Below are positions 37,486-46,760 of a DNA stretch of 64,000 bases, in pieces. The notes beneath the pieces are model-generated. The model worked only from the letters and a program-made list of their open reading frames with translations. It was not told where the DNA came from and did not search any database. The DNA is from Microbacterium maritypicum MF109. GTDB lineage: Bacteria > Actinomycetota > Actinomycetes > Actinomycetales > Microbacteriaceae. The stretch covers positions 1-64,000 of the forward strand of contig NZ_ATAO01000057.1 in NCBI RefSeq assembly GCF_000455825.1, read 5' to 3'. How positions within the stretch are numbered: the stretch's first letter is position 1; every line of letters begins with the position of its first letter. The translations under genes were made by a program, and so were the position numbers.

Positions 37486-39809
37486 GGGGACGAGACCTCC
37501 GGCTCGTGCCGCTCGCGGTGGCGGTGTGGTGCGTCGCGCTGCTGTGTGTGATGTTCCCTGCGGTCGCGTGGGGGTGCGCCGCCGTGTGCGGGCTCGGGGC
37601 GGTAGGCGTGCTGGCATCGGTCGTGCACCGTCGAAACCGCCATGGAGAGTCCTGGGCGCTCGGGGGCCTCGCCGTCGTCGTGCTGGCCGCGATGGCGGCT
37701 GCGGCGGTATCGGTCGGGTTCGCCGTGCCCGAGCGGGAAGCGGCGAAGGGGTGGGACGCTCGCGTGGTCGAGATCACGGCCGAGGTGACGTCCTCCGCAT
37801 CGATCGGACGCGATGGGCGGCTGTGGTTCGAGGCGGTGACATCGACGCTCGGGCCGCCGGGCCGTGCGGTGGCGTCCGCCGCCCCGGTGCGCCTGGGGGT
37901 CGCCCCCGCCGAGGGCTTCGACCTCGGCGCGACGGTTCGGGTCGTGGGCGAGTCATCGGCGACGGATGCCGTGGAGCGCTCAGCGTTGGTCGTCTTCGCG
38001 AGCGACGCCGAGGTCATCTCGCCCGCGCCTGGTGTCTTCGGTGCGGCGGCGACGATCAAGAGCGTGTTCGTCGAACGGTCTCTACGCCTGCCGGAACCGG
38101 GCAACGGGCTGCTTCCCGGACTCGCGGTCGGCGACACGCGCGCCGTCACCGCCGAGCTGAACGACGACATGCGCACCAGCGGGCTCAGTCACCTCACCGC
38201 GGTCAGCGGAGCGAACTGCGCGATCGTGGTCGGCGCGATCTTCTGGCTGACGGCACTGTGCGGAGGCGGCCGCCGGTTGCGTGTCGTCCTGTCACTCGTG
38301 GGCCTGGCCGGGTTCGTGGTTCTGGTGACTCCCGAGCCGAGTGTGATCCGGGCGGGGGTGATGGCGGCCGTGGGGATGCTCTCCGTGCTGTCGGGGAAGC
38401 CGAGCGCCGGGGCCGGGATGCTGTCGCTGTGCGCCACAATCATTCTGGTTGCGGACCCCTGGCTCGCGGCGACGCCGGGGTTCGCGCTGTCGGTCGTCGC
38501 CTCGGGTGCGTTGATCCTGCTCGCCCCACCTCTGGCGCGCGGCTTGGCTCGGGGGATGCCGCGCCCCGTCGCGCTCGCTGTCGCGGTCCCGCTCTCCGCG
38601 CAGCTCGCGTGCGGCCCGATCATCGCCCTGTTCGCGGAACAGCAGTCGTTGGTCGGTATCGCCGCGAACCTGATCGCGGGGCCCGCAGCCCCGGTCGCGA
38701 CGGTGATCGGGCTCCTCGCCTGCCTCGCCGCTCCATTGCCGGTGCTCGCTGACCTGCTGACGGCCTCGGCGTGGCTTCCCGCGGCGTGGATCGCGATGAC
38801 CGCGACCACCACGGCCCAGCTGCCGGGCGCGCAGGTCCTGGTACCACCCGGCCTCGGCAGTGCCCTGGTGGTGGCGGTGGTGAGTGCGGCGATCGCCATC
38901 GTGCTGATGCGTGCCCCCACGCATCAGCCGGGCTCACGTGTGGAGCGGGCGGCTGCCTGGGGACGTCGCGGTGCGGCGGTGATCGTCGTCGTGGTGCTGT
39001 CGCTCGCCGGTTCTCGTGCGCTTCTCGACGGCCCCCTCGCCACGGCGACGACCCCCGACGCCTGGGCCGTCGCGGCGTGCGATGTCGGGCAGGGTGACGC
39101 GGTGCTCGTGCGCTCGGCGACCCAGGTCGCTTTGATCGACACGGGGCCGGAGCCCCAGCCACTGGCCTCATGTCTGCGGTCGCTCGGCGTCGAGCGCATC
39201 GACCTTCTCGTCCTCACCCACTTCGACCTCGATCACGTCGGCGGGGCTGAGGCGGTGCGCGGTCGTGTCGACGTGGTCATGCATGGTCCGATCGCCGAGG
39301 ACGCCGATCGACGCCTCCTCGATGACCTCGTCGATGGAGGCGCACGCGTCCACGCGGCGTCGGCAGGCCAGCAGGGCATGCTCGGCGAGGCCGCGTGGCG
39401 TGTGCTCTGGCCGCTGCGCCATTCCGCTGCTTTTCCCGACGGCAACGATGCGAGTGTGGTGATGGAGTTCGACGGGGGAGAGGTGCCCCGCTCGATCTAT
39501 CTCGGCGACCTCTCGGCCGCGCCCCAGCGCATGCTGCAGCGTACGGCGAGGATGATGCCGTACGCCGTGGTCAAGGTCGCGCACCACGGCAGCGCCGACC
39601 AGGATCCCGGCCTCTACGAGGCGATGCGGCCCCGGGTGGCGCTGTTCAGCGTCGGAGCGGACAACGACTACGGGCACCCACGTTCCGAGACCCTCGATCT
39701 CCTGGCGGCGACCGGTGCACATGTGCTGCGCACCGACGAACGGGGGCGCATTCTGCTCGGTCTTCGCGACGGCGAACTGCAGGTCTGGACGGAGAAGCCT
39801 GCCGGATGA
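37482..39809 (+). CDS. comEC: ComEC/Rec2 DNA uptake channel
   Basis: 775-aa polytopic protein. A DUF4131-like N-terminus is followed by the Competence domain (about 215-480, starting near LTAVSGANCAIV) and a C-terminal metallo-beta-lactamase-like domain (about 530-775) with TH-F-D-L-D-H-V-GG and H-H-G-S. It forms the channel that imports single-stranded DNA. The full set of motifs argues it is intact. It is co-transcribed with comEA and followed by holA, a common actinobacterial order. Confidence 0.94.
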   Translation: MRGRDLRLVPLAVAVWCVALLCVMFPAVAWGCAAVCGLGAVGVLASVVHRRNRHGESWALGGLAVVVLAAMAAAAVSVGFAVPEREAAKGWDARVVEITAEVTSSASIGRDGRLWFEAVTSTLGPPGRAVASAAPVRLGVAPAEGFDLGATVRVVGESSATDAVERSALVVFASDAEVISPAPGVFGAAATIKSVFVERSLRLPEPGNGLLPGLAVGDTRAVTAELNDDMRTSGLSHLTAVSGANCAIVVGAIFWLTALCGGGRRLRVVLSLVGLAGFVVLVTPEPSVIRAGVMAAVGMLSVLSGKPSAGAGMLSLCATIILVADPWLAATPGFALSVVASGALILLAPPLARGLARGMPRPVALAVAVPLSAQLACGPIIALFAEQQSLVGIAANLIAGPAAPVATVIGLLACLAAPLPVLADLLTASAWLPAAWIAMTATTTAQLPGAQVLVPPGLGSALVVAVVSAAIAIVLMRAPTHQPGSRVERAAAWGRRGAAVIVVVVLSLAGSRALLDGPLATATTPDAWAVAACDVGQGDAVLVRSATQVALIDTGPEPQPLASCLRSLGVERIDLLVLTHFDLDHVGGAEAVRGRVDVVMHGPIAEDADRRLLDDLVDGGARVHAASAGQQGMLGEAAWRVLWPLRHSAAFPDGNDASVVMEFDGGEVPRSIYLGDLSAAPQRMLQRTARMMPYAVVKVAHHGSADQDPGLYEAMRPRVALFSVGADNDYGHPRSETLDLLAATGAHVLRTDERGRILLGLRDGELQVWTEKPAG

Positions 39810-39858
39810 GCCGCTCGGATCAGCCTCGAAGGAGCGGAACCATGTCGGCGACCGCCGG

Positions 39859-39864
39859 TAGGCT
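39859..39864 (+). promoter_or_regulatory. Leaderless -10 box of holA
   Basis: TAGGCT lies 6 nt before the holA ATG at 39871, with GGATCC between. No standard ribosome-binding site is visible. Confidence 0.5.
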
Positions 39865-39870
39865 GGATCC

Positions 39871-40908
39871 ATGGCAGCTTCGCGAACCCCTTCCCGCGGC
39901 GGCGCGAAGCCCACCAAGATCCCGCAGGTCTCCTGGCGTGAGCCGCACCCCGCTCCGATCGTGCTCGTGTCGGGCCCGGAAGAGGTCTGCGCCGAGCGCG
40001 CGATCGCCGGCGTTCGCGACTACCTCCGTGCCGAGGACCCCGCGCTCGAAGTGAGTGACGTACGGGCCGATGATTACGCACCCGGAACGCTGCTCTCCCT
40101 CACATCGCCGTCCTTGTTCGGGGAACCACGTCTCGTCCGCGTCTCCGGCGTGGAGAAGTGCTCCGATGCCTTCATCCAGGAGGCGGTGTCGTATCTCGAC
40201 AACCCGCAGGAGGGCGCGACCGTCATCCTTCGCCACACGGGCGCCAGCGTGCGAGGCAAGAAGCTGCTCGACGCTGTCCGTGCCGGGAACGGCGGCGGTA
40301 TCGAGATCGCCTGCCCTGCCATCAAGCGCGACAGCGACCGAGTCGACTTCGCCGCCGGCGAGTTCCGCGCGGCGAAGAAGCGCATCGCGCCTCCGGCTCT
40401 TCGAGCCCTGGTCTCGGCCTTCGCCGACGACCTCACCGAGCTCGCCGCGGCCTGCCAGCAGCTCATCGGAGACGTCGAGGGCGACATCTCCGAAGACATC
40501 GTCACCAAGTACTACGGAGGTCGGGTCGAGGTGTCGGCGTTCGTCGTCGCCGACACGGCCATCGCCGGACGCTACGGCGAGGCCCTCATCGCCCTCCGTC
40601 ATGCTCTCTCGTCGGGCGCCGACCCGGTTCCGATGGTCGCGGCCTTCGCCATGAAGCTCCGCACCATGGCACGAGTCGCCGGCAACCGCGAGCCGAGCCG
40701 CCAGCTCGCTCAGCGTCTGGGAATGAAGGATTGGCAGGTTGACCGCGCACGCCGCGATCTCGCCGGCTGGAACGAGCGGTCACTCGGAATGGCGATCCAG
40801 GCCACTGCCAGGGCCGATGGCGAGGTCAAGGGTGCGGCACGCGACCCGATCTTCGCGCTGGAGCGCATGGTCACCGTCATCGCCACTCGCCAGCCGTTCG
40901 GCGAGTGA
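39871..40908 (+). CDS. holA: DNA polymerase III subunit delta
   Basis: 345-aa clamp-loader subunit that opens the beta clamp. It has the three-domain delta layout: an N-terminal ATPase-like fold with VSGPEEVCAERAI, a short alpha-helical domain, and a C-terminal collar domain with FAMKLRTMARVA and the conserved ALE terminal region (FALERMV). It lacks a functional Walker A, as is normal for delta. It is convergent with rpsT across a strong terminator. Confidence 0.94.
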   Translation: MAASRTPSRGGAKPTKIPQVSWREPHPAPIVLVSGPEEVCAERAIAGVRDYLRAEDPALEVSDVRADDYAPGTLLSLTSPSLFGEPRLVRVSGVEKCSDAFIQEAVSYLDNPQEGATVILRHTGASVRGKKLLDAVRAGNGGGIEIACPAIKRDSDRVDFAAGEFRAAKKRIAPPALRALVSAFADDLTELAAACQQLIGDVEGDISEDIVTKYYGGRVEVSAFVVADTAIAGRYGEALIALRHALSSGADPVPMVAAFAMKLRTMARVAGNREPSRQLAQRLGMKDWQVDRARRDLAGWNERSLGMAIQATARADGEVKGAARDPIFALERMVTVIATRQPFGE

Positions 40909-40963
40909 TCGAGCGAGAGTGGCCAGTCGGATTCGACTGCCGGGACGCTCCGAGGCAATGAAG

Positions 40964-40994
40964 AAGGCCCGCCCCGAGGAACGGGACGGGCCTT
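40964..40994. terminator. Bidirectional terminator between holA and rpsT
   Basis: A 13-bp stem, AAGGCCCGCCCCG (40964-40976) with its near-complement (40982-40994), encloses a 5-nt loop. T-rich tails are on both strands. It lies 16 nt past the rpsT stop. Confidence 0.85.
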
Positions 40995-41010
40995 TCTCAG
41001 AAGCTTCGGC

Positions 41011-41271
41011 TCAGAGGGAAGCGACCTGCTTGGCGAGAGCCGACTTGCGGTTCGACGCCTGGTTCTTGTGCAGGACACCCTTGCTGACGGCCTTGTCGAG
41101 CTTGACGGCAGCCTTCTTCAGGGCGGCCTCTGCGGCGGCCTTGTCACCGGCGGAGACGGCCGTGCGAGTGGTGCGGATGACCGTCTTGAGCTCGCTCTTC
41201 ACGGCCTTGTTGCGCTCGCGCGCCTTCTCGTTGGTCTTGTTGCGCTTGATCTGCGACTTGATGTTTGCCAC
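41011..41271 (-). CDS. rpsT: 30S ribosomal protein S20
   Basis: 86-aa S20, which binds the 5' and 3' minor domains of 16S rRNA. The GTG at 41271 gives [10 protein letters not shown] at the N-terminus and the expected family length. The central [18 protein letters not shown] helix is typical, as is the late [14 protein letters not shown]. holA next to rpsT is conserved in many bacteria. Confidence 0.97.
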   Translation of the reverse strand: MANIKSQIKRNKTNEKARERNKAVKSELKTVIRTTRTAVSAGDKAAAEAALKKAAVKLDKAVSKGVLHKNQASNRKSALAKQVASL

Positions 41272-41373
41272 GTGTGGACGCTTTCTGTACAGGAGTGTTC
41301 GGAATGCCGGCAGCAGAAGAGGGCTGCTGCACAGCGGTCGTGAGGGAAGAACCCACACGCAAGCCAAGAGTCG

Positions 41374-41379
41374 AGTCTA
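41374..41379 (-). promoter_or_regulatory. -10 box of rpsT
   Basis: On the minus strand TAGACT would start transcription near 41367, giving rpsT a leader of about 95 nt. No convincing -35 was found. S20 represses its own translation in E. coli; the leader here shows no element I can match to that. Confidence 0.4.
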
Positions 41380-41493
41380 CCAGCAGAGGGGCTGTTGACG
41401 CGAAACGACGAGGAGAATGCGAGACGCAGTCGCGCATTCGATGGTACCGGGTGCAGAATCATCACTATCTCGACACTGATGTCAAGGAGCCCC

Positions 41494-42873
41494 ATGACCC
41501 CCGCGTTCCCTCGCCTGTCTGCGCCTGCCGGGCTCCGCTGGTCCGCCGCGACCTCAGCGTTCCAGATCGAGGGGTCGCGCCCCACCGGGATATCCGGTCG
41601 TTCCATCTGGGATGACTTCCTCGAGAGACCGGGAGCGATCGTCGACGCATCGACGGCGGATCCCGCGTGCGACAGCTACCGGCGCTCCGAGGATGATGTC
41701 GCCCTTGCGGCGGGCCTGGGTCTCGACCGCTACAGGTTCTCGATCCCGTGGGCTCGCGTGCAGCCCGACGGCCTCGGCCGCGGTGACGCGTCGGCCCTCG
41801 ATCACTACTCGCGCCTGGTCGATCTCCTCCTCGATGCCGGGGTCGTCCCGTTCCCCACCCTGTTCCACTGGGAGATGCCGAGTCTCATCGAAGCAGGCGG
41901 CGGCTGGCTCGAGCGCGATACCGCGGAGCGCTTCGCCGACTATGCGGCCATCGTGGCTGATCGTCTCGGCGACCGGGTGCAGCACTGGTACACCCTGAAC
42001 GAGCCCGCCATGATGACGCTTCAGGGATACGCGGTCGGCGCGCTGGCGCCCGGGAAGCAGCTCCTCTTCGGCGCGCTGCCGACCGCTCACCATCAACTGC
42101 TCGCCCATGCTCGCGCGGCAGCCGCTCTGCGGGAGCGTGGTGCCGCATCGGTCGGACTGGTCAACAACCACACTCGGGTCCTGCCGCTGGGCGACACCGC
42201 TGAAGACCACCAGGCCGCAGCGGTCTACGATCTGATCCACAACCGGATCTTCAGCGAACCCCTCCTCGCCGGAACATACCCCGACCTGGAATCACTCGGC
42301 CTGCCCCCGATGCCTGTGCAGGACGGCGACCTCGAGGCCATAGGACGCTCGATCGACTTCTACGGCATCAACTTCTACAACCCGACCACGGTGACCGCCG
42401 CCGAGCAGGAGAGCCCGATCCCGTTCGACATCGTGCCCACTCCGGGAGTCCCGGTCACCGGGTTCGGTCCGGAATGGCCGATCATGCCGAGCGCGCTGCG
42501 CGATCTCCTGATCGACCTGCACACCCGGCATCCGCAGATGCCGCCCGTGATCATCGGCGAGAACGGTGCGTCGTTCCCGGAACCCGAGCGCGCCCTCCGC
42601 GTGGATGACGCCGATCGGATCGCCTATCTGGCGGGACACATCGCCGCGGTAGGGGAGGCGATCGATGCGGGGGTGCCGGTGGAGGAGTACACGGTGTGGT
42701 CGCTGCTCGACAACTGGGAGTGGGCTGACGGCTACACTCAGCGCTTCGGACTCGTCCACGTCGACTTCGAGACGGGGGAACGGACCCCCAAGGCGTCGTA
42801 CGACTGGTACCGCGGGATCATCGAGAGCGCGCGGACGGATGCGACCGCTGCCACGACGGAGGCGGCGAGATGA
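41494..42873 (+). CDS. Glycoside hydrolase family 1 beta-glucosidase
   Basis: 459-aa GH1 enzyme. The acid/base E170 is in T-L-N-E-P and the nucleophile E356 is in I-I-G-E-N-G. The N-terminal W-S-A-A-T-S-A-F-Q-I-E-G motif and the late W-S-L-L-D-N-W-E-W motif complete the active site. There is no signal peptide, so it acts on imported beta-glucosides. AAGGAG lies 4 nt before the ATG. The transporter gene overlaps its stop (ATGA). Confidence 0.94.
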   Translation: MTPAFPRLSAPAGLRWSAATSAFQIEGSRPTGISGRSIWDDFLERPGAIVDASTADPACDSYRRSEDDVALAAGLGLDRYRFSIPWARVQPDGLGRGDASALDHYSRLVDLLLDAGVVPFPTLFHWEMPSLIEAGGGWLERDTAERFADYAAIVADRLGDRVQHWYTLNEPAMMTLQGYAVGALAPGKQLLFGALPTAHHQLLAHARAAAALRERGAASVGLVNNHTRVLPLGDTAEDHQAAAVYDLIHNRIFSEPLLAGTYPDLESLGLPPMPVQDGDLEAIGRSIDFYGINFYNPTTVTAAEQESPIPFDIVPTPGVPVTGFGPEWPIMPSALRDLLIDLHTRHPQMPPVIIGENGASFPEPERALRVDDADRIAYLAGHIAAVGEAIDAGVPVEEYTVWSLLDNWEWADGYTQRFGLVHVDFETGERTPKASYDWYRGIIESARTDATAATTEAAR

Positions 42874-44108
42874 CCGAAGCGACCGGAACGCGCCCGGTCC
42901 GCGCGGGTGCGCGCTGGATGTCGCTGTTCACGCTCGCGTGGCTGGCGATCTGGACCGTGCAGCTCACGCCGGTGCAGCTGCTCCTGCCGCTGCAGCTCGA
43001 CACCCCGCAGGACGACTGGATCCGGGGCGTCGTCTCCTCGGGACTGGTTCTCGGAATCGGCGGGCTCGCCGGGATCATCGCGGGACCGGCGGCCGGCGCG
43101 CTCTCGGACCGCGCGGCTGCGGGCCGCCACCGTCGGCGTCCGTGGGCGCTGGGCGGTGTGCTGTTCACCGCGGTCTGCCTCGTCCTCACCGGCTACGCGC
43201 AAGGGCCATGGGCCGTGGGCGCCGGTTGGGTCGGGGTGTCGATCGGCGTGGCGGTGTCGTCCGCCGCCTTCACCGCGCTGATCGCCGACCAGCTGCCGAC
43301 GACACAGCGCGGGGCCGCCTCCGCCGCGGTCGGGTCCAGCCAGGCTGTCGGCATCGTGGTCGGGGTCGGCCTCGTTGTCCTGCTCGGTCTCGAGCTCCGG
43401 GAAGGCTATCTCCTGCTCGCCGGGATCATCGCGGTGGTCGGTACGACGGCGGCGCTGCTGCTGCCCGATCCACCGACCACGGAGGCGATGCGGCCGAAAC
43501 GGATCGGACGCCGCCACCTGGACTCACTGCGCGATCGCGACTTCGCCTGGATGCTGTCCGGGCGCCTGGTGACGAACGTCGGCAACGCACTCGGGACCGC
43601 GCTGTTCCTGTTCTTCCTGCTGCACGGCCTCGGTCAGCCCAGCGCCATCGCCCAGGACAACCTGCTGCTGCTGATCGTCGTCTACACGGTGTTCGTCGTC
43701 ATCGCCTCGGTGATCACGGGGATCGTCTCCGACCGGACAGGGAATCGCCGGACGCTCACGGTGGCGGCGACGGTCGTGCAGGCGGCCTCGGGGGTGGCGA
43801 TCGCGCTGGTACCGACGTTCGAGATGACGATGGTCGCTGCCGCGCTGATGGGCCTCGGCTATGGCGCGTTCTCGACGGTGGGCCTCGCATTCGCCGCCGA
43901 CCTGCTGCCGGACGAGCAGGACCATGCGAGGGACCTCGGGATCGTGAACGTCACAGCCGCGCTCGGGCAGCTCATCGGCCCTGTGCTGGGGGCGGGACTG
44001 GTCGCGCTGGTCGGCGGCTTCTGGCTCGTGTTCGTCGCGGCGGCGGTTCTCTCCCTCGTCGGCGGGCTGCTCACGGCGTTCGCGCGGCAGCCGGCCAGGG
44101 CGTCATGA
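42870..44108 (+). CDS. MFS sugar transporter
   Basis: 412-aa major facilitator with about 12 hydrophobic segments in two halves, and the loop motif G-A-L-S-D-R near residue 80 with a basic R-H-R-R-R-P. The second half has the matching SDRTGNRR. Coupling to a cytoplasmic beta-glucosidase gene through a 4-nt overlap indicates uptake of an intact beta-glucoside. No regulator gene is adjacent. Confidence 0.9.
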   Translation: MTEATGTRPVRAGARWMSLFTLAWLAIWTVQLTPVQLLLPLQLDTPQDDWIRGVVSSGLVLGIGGLAGIIAGPAAGALSDRAAAGRHRRRPWALGGVLFTAVCLVLTGYAQGPWAVGAGWVGVSIGVAVSSAAFTALIADQLPTTQRGAASAAVGSSQAVGIVVGVGLVVLLGLELREGYLLLAGIIAVVGTTAALLLPDPPTTEAMRPKRIGRRHLDSLRDRDFAWMLSGRLVTNVGNALGTALFLFFLLHGLGQPSAIAQDNLLLLIVVYTVFVVIASVITGIVSDRTGNRRTLTVAATVVQAASGVAIALVPTFEMTMVAAALMGLGYGAFSTVGLAFAADLLPDEQDHARDLGIVNVTAALGQLIGPVLGAGLVALVGGFWLVFVAAAVLSLVGGLLTAFARQPARAS

Positions 44109-44858
44109 ACTCGAGGGGTCAGGCGTCACTCCCTGCGCGGCGTCACGCTCCACGGTCGCGATGGCGAGCTGCAGCACGGCGTTGAAGATCTGCGGCCGCA
44201 TCGCGGTGACGAGGTGCGTCGTGCGTGGCACGATGATGAGCTCGGCATGCGGGGCGAGCCGTTGGAACAGTGACTCGTTGAGCCGCAGCTGGTCGTACTG
44301 CCCGTTCACGAACCAGAGCGGAATCGTGATGCGAGGGATCGCCGCGGCGATGTCGAGCGCGGCCAGACTGCGCAGCGCGGCGTCCTGGGTGTCGAGCGCG
44401 TAGCCGCCGGCGGCGAAGTCGGACCGGGTCTCCACAGGCACGGTGGCTTCGAGGATCCGGCCGGTCAGCCACATCCCGCGGTCGGGAAGGGCATCGACGG
44501 CTCGAGTGAAGAGACGGTAGGCCGCGAGCCCGGCACCGTGGGGGATCGAGGTGCAGGACGCCGCGATCAGCCCCGCGACGGGAGGTTGCTCCGCGCCGCC
44601 GACATACGCGAGGCAGAGCAATCCGCCCATCGAATGCCCCACCAGCAGGACGGGGCCCTTCTCGGCCGCGGCGCGCACCGCCTCATCTATGGTGTGCAGC
44701 GCCTCGTGGAGGGTGAAGTCCTCCTGCATCCGCGTACCGTGCCCCGGGAGGTCGACGGCGGTGAAGGCGTAGCCGCGCTCCTCGAGGTAGGCCGCCTGGG
44801 ACCGCCACATGGTGGCGGACGTGCGGATACCGTGCACGAAGACGATCTGGACGCTCAC
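44103..44858 (-). CDS. Alpha/beta hydrolase (monoacylglycerol lipase-like)
   Basis: 251-aa serine hydrolase with an oxyanion segment FVHGIRTSATMW, a nucleophile elbow GHSMGG near residue 85, an acid in N-G-Q-Y-D and a base in T-T-H-L-V. The D-L-P-G-H-G-x-R motif is typical of the lysophospholipase/esterase group. No signal peptide is seen. The GTG at 44858 follows TATGCT by 6 nt, suggesting a leaderless mRNA. Its 3' end overlaps the MFS gene by 6 bp. Confidence 0.87.
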   Translation of the reverse strand: MSVQIVFVHGIRTSATMWRSQAAYLEERGYAFTAVDLPGHGTRMQEDFTLHEALHTIDEAVRAAAEKGPVLLVGHSMGGLLCLAYVGGAEQPPVAGLIAASCTSIPHGAGLAAYRLFTRAVDALPDRGMWLTGRILEATVPVETRSDFAAGGYALDTQDAALRSLAALDIAAAIPRITIPLWFVNGQYDQLRLNESLFQRLAPHAELIIVPRTTHLVTAMRPQIFNAVLQLAIATVERDAAQGVTPDPSSS

Positions 44859-44864
44859 GGGTTC

Positions 44865-44870
44865 AGCATA
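44865..44870 (-). promoter_or_regulatory. Leaderless -10 box of the 44103 gene
   Basis: On the minus strand TATGCT is followed by 6 nt and the GTG start. It lies within 5 bp of the terminator of the upstream ABC operon, so this gene has its own promoter. Confidence 0.5.
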
Positions 44871-44874
44871 AGGA

Positions 44875-44909
44875 AAGCGGGGCCCGTGGATGAACCACCG
44901 ACCCCGCTT
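44875..44909 (-). terminator. Terminator of the ABC transporter operon
   Basis: On the minus strand AAGCGGGG and CCCCGCTT enclose an inner GTGG/CCAC stem, followed by TTTCCTT. It starts 24 nt past the stop of the binding-protein gene at 44934. Confidence 0.8.
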
Positions 44910-44933
44910 CGACACCATGTGTGTCAGAGAGTG

Positions 44934-46643
44934 TTACTTCTCCCAGCCGACGTTCTCGACCGGCTGAATGCCGAACAGGTCCAGACCGACGTAGGGCTCG
45001 GGCGTGAGGTTCGCCAGGCCTTCCTTGACGGTGTAGATCTGCGGGCCGTTGTACAGCGGGATGAGGCCCCAGCGCTTGTAGATCTCCGGCTCGAGCTTCA
45101 TCGCGGCAGCGGTCTGCGCCTCGGGGTCCGACTGCGACTCGACCTTGTCCTTGATCTCGGCGTCGAGTTCGGCGTCACCGACACCCGACAGGTTGAGACC
45201 CGAGTCCGAGCAGTACAGCTGGCAGAACCAGGCGGCACCGAACGGGTCGGAGGAGGTGAAGCGGAGTCCGGAGACATCCCAGTTCTTCGACGTGTAGTCG
45301 TCGGAGAACTGGCTGGCGGGGCGGACCTCGACCTTGACGTCGATGCCGACCTCCTTCTCCTGGGCCTGCAGCGACTGCGCGAGAGCCTTCTGCGTGGCGG
45401 AGTCGCTCCAGATCGGGTACACGACGGAGAGCTTGACGCCGTCCTTCTCGCGGATACCGTCGGAGCCTTCCTTCCAGCCGGCCTCGTCGAGGAGCTTCTT
45501 GGCACCCTCGACATCGAACTTCCAGCCTGCGGCCTTCATCGAGTCCTCGTAGCCGGGCTGGAACGAGAAGAGCGTCAGCGAGCCCGCCGGGTCTTCCTGG
45601 TAGCCGAGGCCGTTCCAGGCGATCTGCTTCTGCTGGTCGATATTGATGGCCTTGAAGAACGCTTCACGGACCTTGACGTCCTCGAACTGCGGCTTGGTCG
45701 AGTCGACCTGCAGGATGGTGTTGGCGGTCTGCTGTGCGCGATAGACCTTCGCGCCGTCGACGTCCTTGACCTGGTCGATGAGCTCCTGGGAACCCGTCTC
45801 GACCATGTCGACCTCGCCGTTCTTGAAGGCGTTGACGCCGGCCTGGGCGTCCATGCCGGTCATGGTGACCTCGTCGAGGAGCGGCGCGTCGCCCCACCAC
45901 TCGGGGTTCGGCTTGAACGAGATGTAGCCCTTGTTGGCGTCGAACTCGTTGACCGTGTACGGGCCAGCGCCCCACTCGGGGTGCGGGTTGCTGATCATGG
46001 CCTCGTTGAAGGTCGTCGGGTCAGCGAGAGCCGGGTGGATGACGCCGCCGTTGAACGGCATCTGCGGCCAGGCGAACTCGCCCTTGAACGTGACGATGGC
46101 GGTCTTCGCCGTGTCGCCCTGTTCGACGGATTCGATCTCCTTGTAGCCGTCGGTCGCGTTCGGGTTGAAGCCCTCGTCGTACGAGCGGTTGGCCTTCCAG
46201 GTGGCGTCGATGGCAGTCCAGTCCATGTCGGTGCCATCGTTCCAGTGCGCCTCATCGGTGAACGTGAAGGTCAGGACCGTCTTGCCGTCCTTCACCTCGT
46301 TCTTCCACTCGGAGAGGTAGTTGTCGTTCTTGTACTGCGTGCCATCCGGCTTCATGAGGATGATCTGCGGCATGTACCACGCGGCGATGCGTGCGGTGTC
46401 GGCGCTGCCGTCGCTGTTGAACGAGTTCAGCTGCGTCGGAACCTCGCGGATCGCGAAGTTGACCGTGCCGCCCTCCTTGAGGTTCTCACGAGGCTGCGGG
46501 TTGTAGTTCGCCATCTCGACGTCGGTCGTCTCGCCGGCGTCGCCCTTGTCGCCACTGCCGGTGTTACCGGCAGCGCACCCGCTGAGCGCGAGTGCGAAAG
46601 CGCCGGTGAGTGCCAGCGCTCCCATCAGCTTGTACTGCTTCAT
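44934..46643 (-). CDS. Peptide-type ABC transporter substrate-binding lipoprotein
   Basis: 569-aa family 5 solute-binding protein with a lipoprotein signal (L-x-L-S-G-C near residue 23). A Gly/Asp-rich linker leads into the periplasmic-type domain. W-N-D-G-T-D and P-N-P-E-W-W-G-D are typical of actinobacterial members. It lies last in the operon, 118 bp after the ATPase gene, with AAAGGAGC before its ATG and possibly its own promoter. It is distant from the binding protein at 14425, so a different ligand is likely. Confidence 0.93.
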   Translation of the reverse strand: MKQYKLMGALALTGAFALALSGCAAGNTGSGDKGDAGETTDVEMANYNPQPRENLKEGGTVNFAIREVPTQLNSFNSDGSADTARIAAWYMPQIILMKPDGTQYKNDNYLSEWKNEVKDGKTVLTFTFTDEAHWNDGTDMDWTAIDATWKANRSYDEGFNPNATDGYKEIESVEQGDTAKTAIVTFKGEFAWPQMPFNGGVIHPALADPTTFNEAMISNPHPEWGAGPYTVNEFDANKGYISFKPNPEWWGDAPLLDEVTMTGMDAQAGVNAFKNGEVDMVETGSQELIDQVKDVDGAKVYRAQQTANTILQVDSTKPQFEDVKVREAFFKAINIDQQKQIAWNGLGYQEDPAGSLTLFSFQPGYEDSMKAAGWKFDVEGAKKLLDEAGWKEGSDGIREKDGVKLSVVYPIWSDSATQKALAQSLQAQEKEVGIDVKVEVRPASQFSDDYTSKNWDVSGLRFTSSDPFGAAWFCQLYCSDSGLNLSGVGDAELDAEIKDKVESQSDPEAQTAAAMKLEPEIYKRWGLIPLYNGPQIYTVKEGLANLTPEPYVGLDLFGIQPVENVGWEK

Positions 46644-46678
46644 GGTGCTCCTTTCGCCTTGCGGCGTGTCATAAGGGG

Positions 46679-46708
46679 AGAATAGTTCGCCGGATCCGCG
46701 AATGTCCG
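46679..46708 (-). promoter_or_regulatory. Possible internal promoter of the binding-protein gene
   Basis: On the minus strand CGGACA (46703-46708) and TATTCT (46679-46684) are separated by 18 bp, about 35 nt before the ATG. An extra promoter would explain how a binding protein placed last can be made in excess over its permeases. Confidence 0.35.
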
Positions 46709-46760
46709 GGCGGCGAGTGAATATCGGCTAACCGTTATCGGACGGTGATCCGTGATCTGT

